Shown here piece by piece: positions 63,967 to 64,000 of a stretch of DNA of 64,000 nucleotides. Numbering within the stretch: position 1 is the stretch's first letter; the number at the start of each line of letters is the position of its first letter. The stretch covers positions 35,431,898-35,495,897 of the forward strand of contig CM036617.1 in the NCBI GenBank assembly GCA_020746105.1. Reading direction: 5' to 3'. The notes under the pieces were generated by a model. It searched no databases. It was not told the DNA's origin and saw only the letters and a program-made list of their open reading frames with translations. The DNA is from Trogon surrucura. Lineage: Eukaryota; Chordata; Aves; Trogoniformes; Trogonidae. The translations under genes and the position numbers were made by a program.

Positions 63967-64000
63967 TCCATTCTTTAGCTGGAAGGGCATCAAAGACTTC

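Larger units (their letters stand above)
54677..64000. other. Intron 1 or upstream region: no gene seen
   Basis: More than 9 kb of mostly unique AT-rich DNA without a recognisable CR1 or LTR. It contains a 52-bp-period duplication (57169-57250), an imperfect hairpin (58917-58974), a GC-richer part (59165-59600) and a 34-bp-period duplication (63912-63966). Open frames on both strands up to 135 codons look like chance. The DGKH first exon, which should be GC-rich, is not here. Confidence 0.55.

Overview
The window is vertebrate nuclear DNA from a bird, AT-rich and mostly intronic. CR1 LINE fragments with the avian 3' tail (repeats of ATTCTATG) are scattered on both strands. A SINE at 54.5 kb joins a tRNA-Ile-like head to a CR1 tail. 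SINEs of that design are known from passerines, so a songbird is the best guess. I see no prokaryotic-type genes, CRISPR arrays or operons.

One host protein-coding gene is supported: DGKH (diacylglycerol kinase eta), on the minus strand and incomplete at both ends. Six exons could be placed to the base: 29551-29661, 26574-26654, 9709-9813, 9248-9380, 2111-2217 and 239-364. All introns have GT-AG ends and the phases agree throughout. Together the exons give 663 bp, or 221 codons with no stop. They encode the PH domain (first three exons), the first C1 zinc finger (next two) and most of the second C1 finger (last one). The kinase domain and C-terminal SAM domain would lie beyond the left edge. 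The N-terminal first exon and its promoter should lie beyond the right edge, because no CpG-rich first exon is visible up to 64,000. On that reading, about 34 kb on the right is intron 1.

The remaining recognisable content is transposable elements. Intron 6 has a CR1 copy at 1.1-1.7 kb, and intron 5 one at 5.5-5.7 kb. Intron 3 (16.8 kb) has CR1 copies at 14.9-16.1, 18.8-19.9 and 24.0-24.3 kb. Intron 2 has an 825-bp solo LTR at 27.5-28.4 kb with a perfect 5-bp target duplication, and a CR1 at 28.8-29.1 kb. Intron 1 holds an old, decayed CR1/L3-like LINE (33.2-34.7 kb). Next to it is a CR1 (34.8-36.2 kb) whose ORF1 esterase region is fused to the middle of ORF2 by an internal deletion. A CR1 at 40.2-41.8 kb is split by a 536-bp solo LTR with a 4-bp target duplication and a tandem 51-bp repeat upstream of its TATA box. 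Smaller CR1 pieces lie at 38.8, 42.8 and 44.5 kb, and the SINE at 54.5 kb.

From about 45 kb to the right end the sequence is mostly unique AT-rich intron with few recognisable features: two hairpins or short duplications, a possible third LTR fragment, and open frames I do not recognise. I found no previously undescribed biological system. The best second-look items are the nested LTR in CR1, the 825-bp solo LTR, the tRNA/CR1 SINE and the ORF1-ORF2 deletion CR1.
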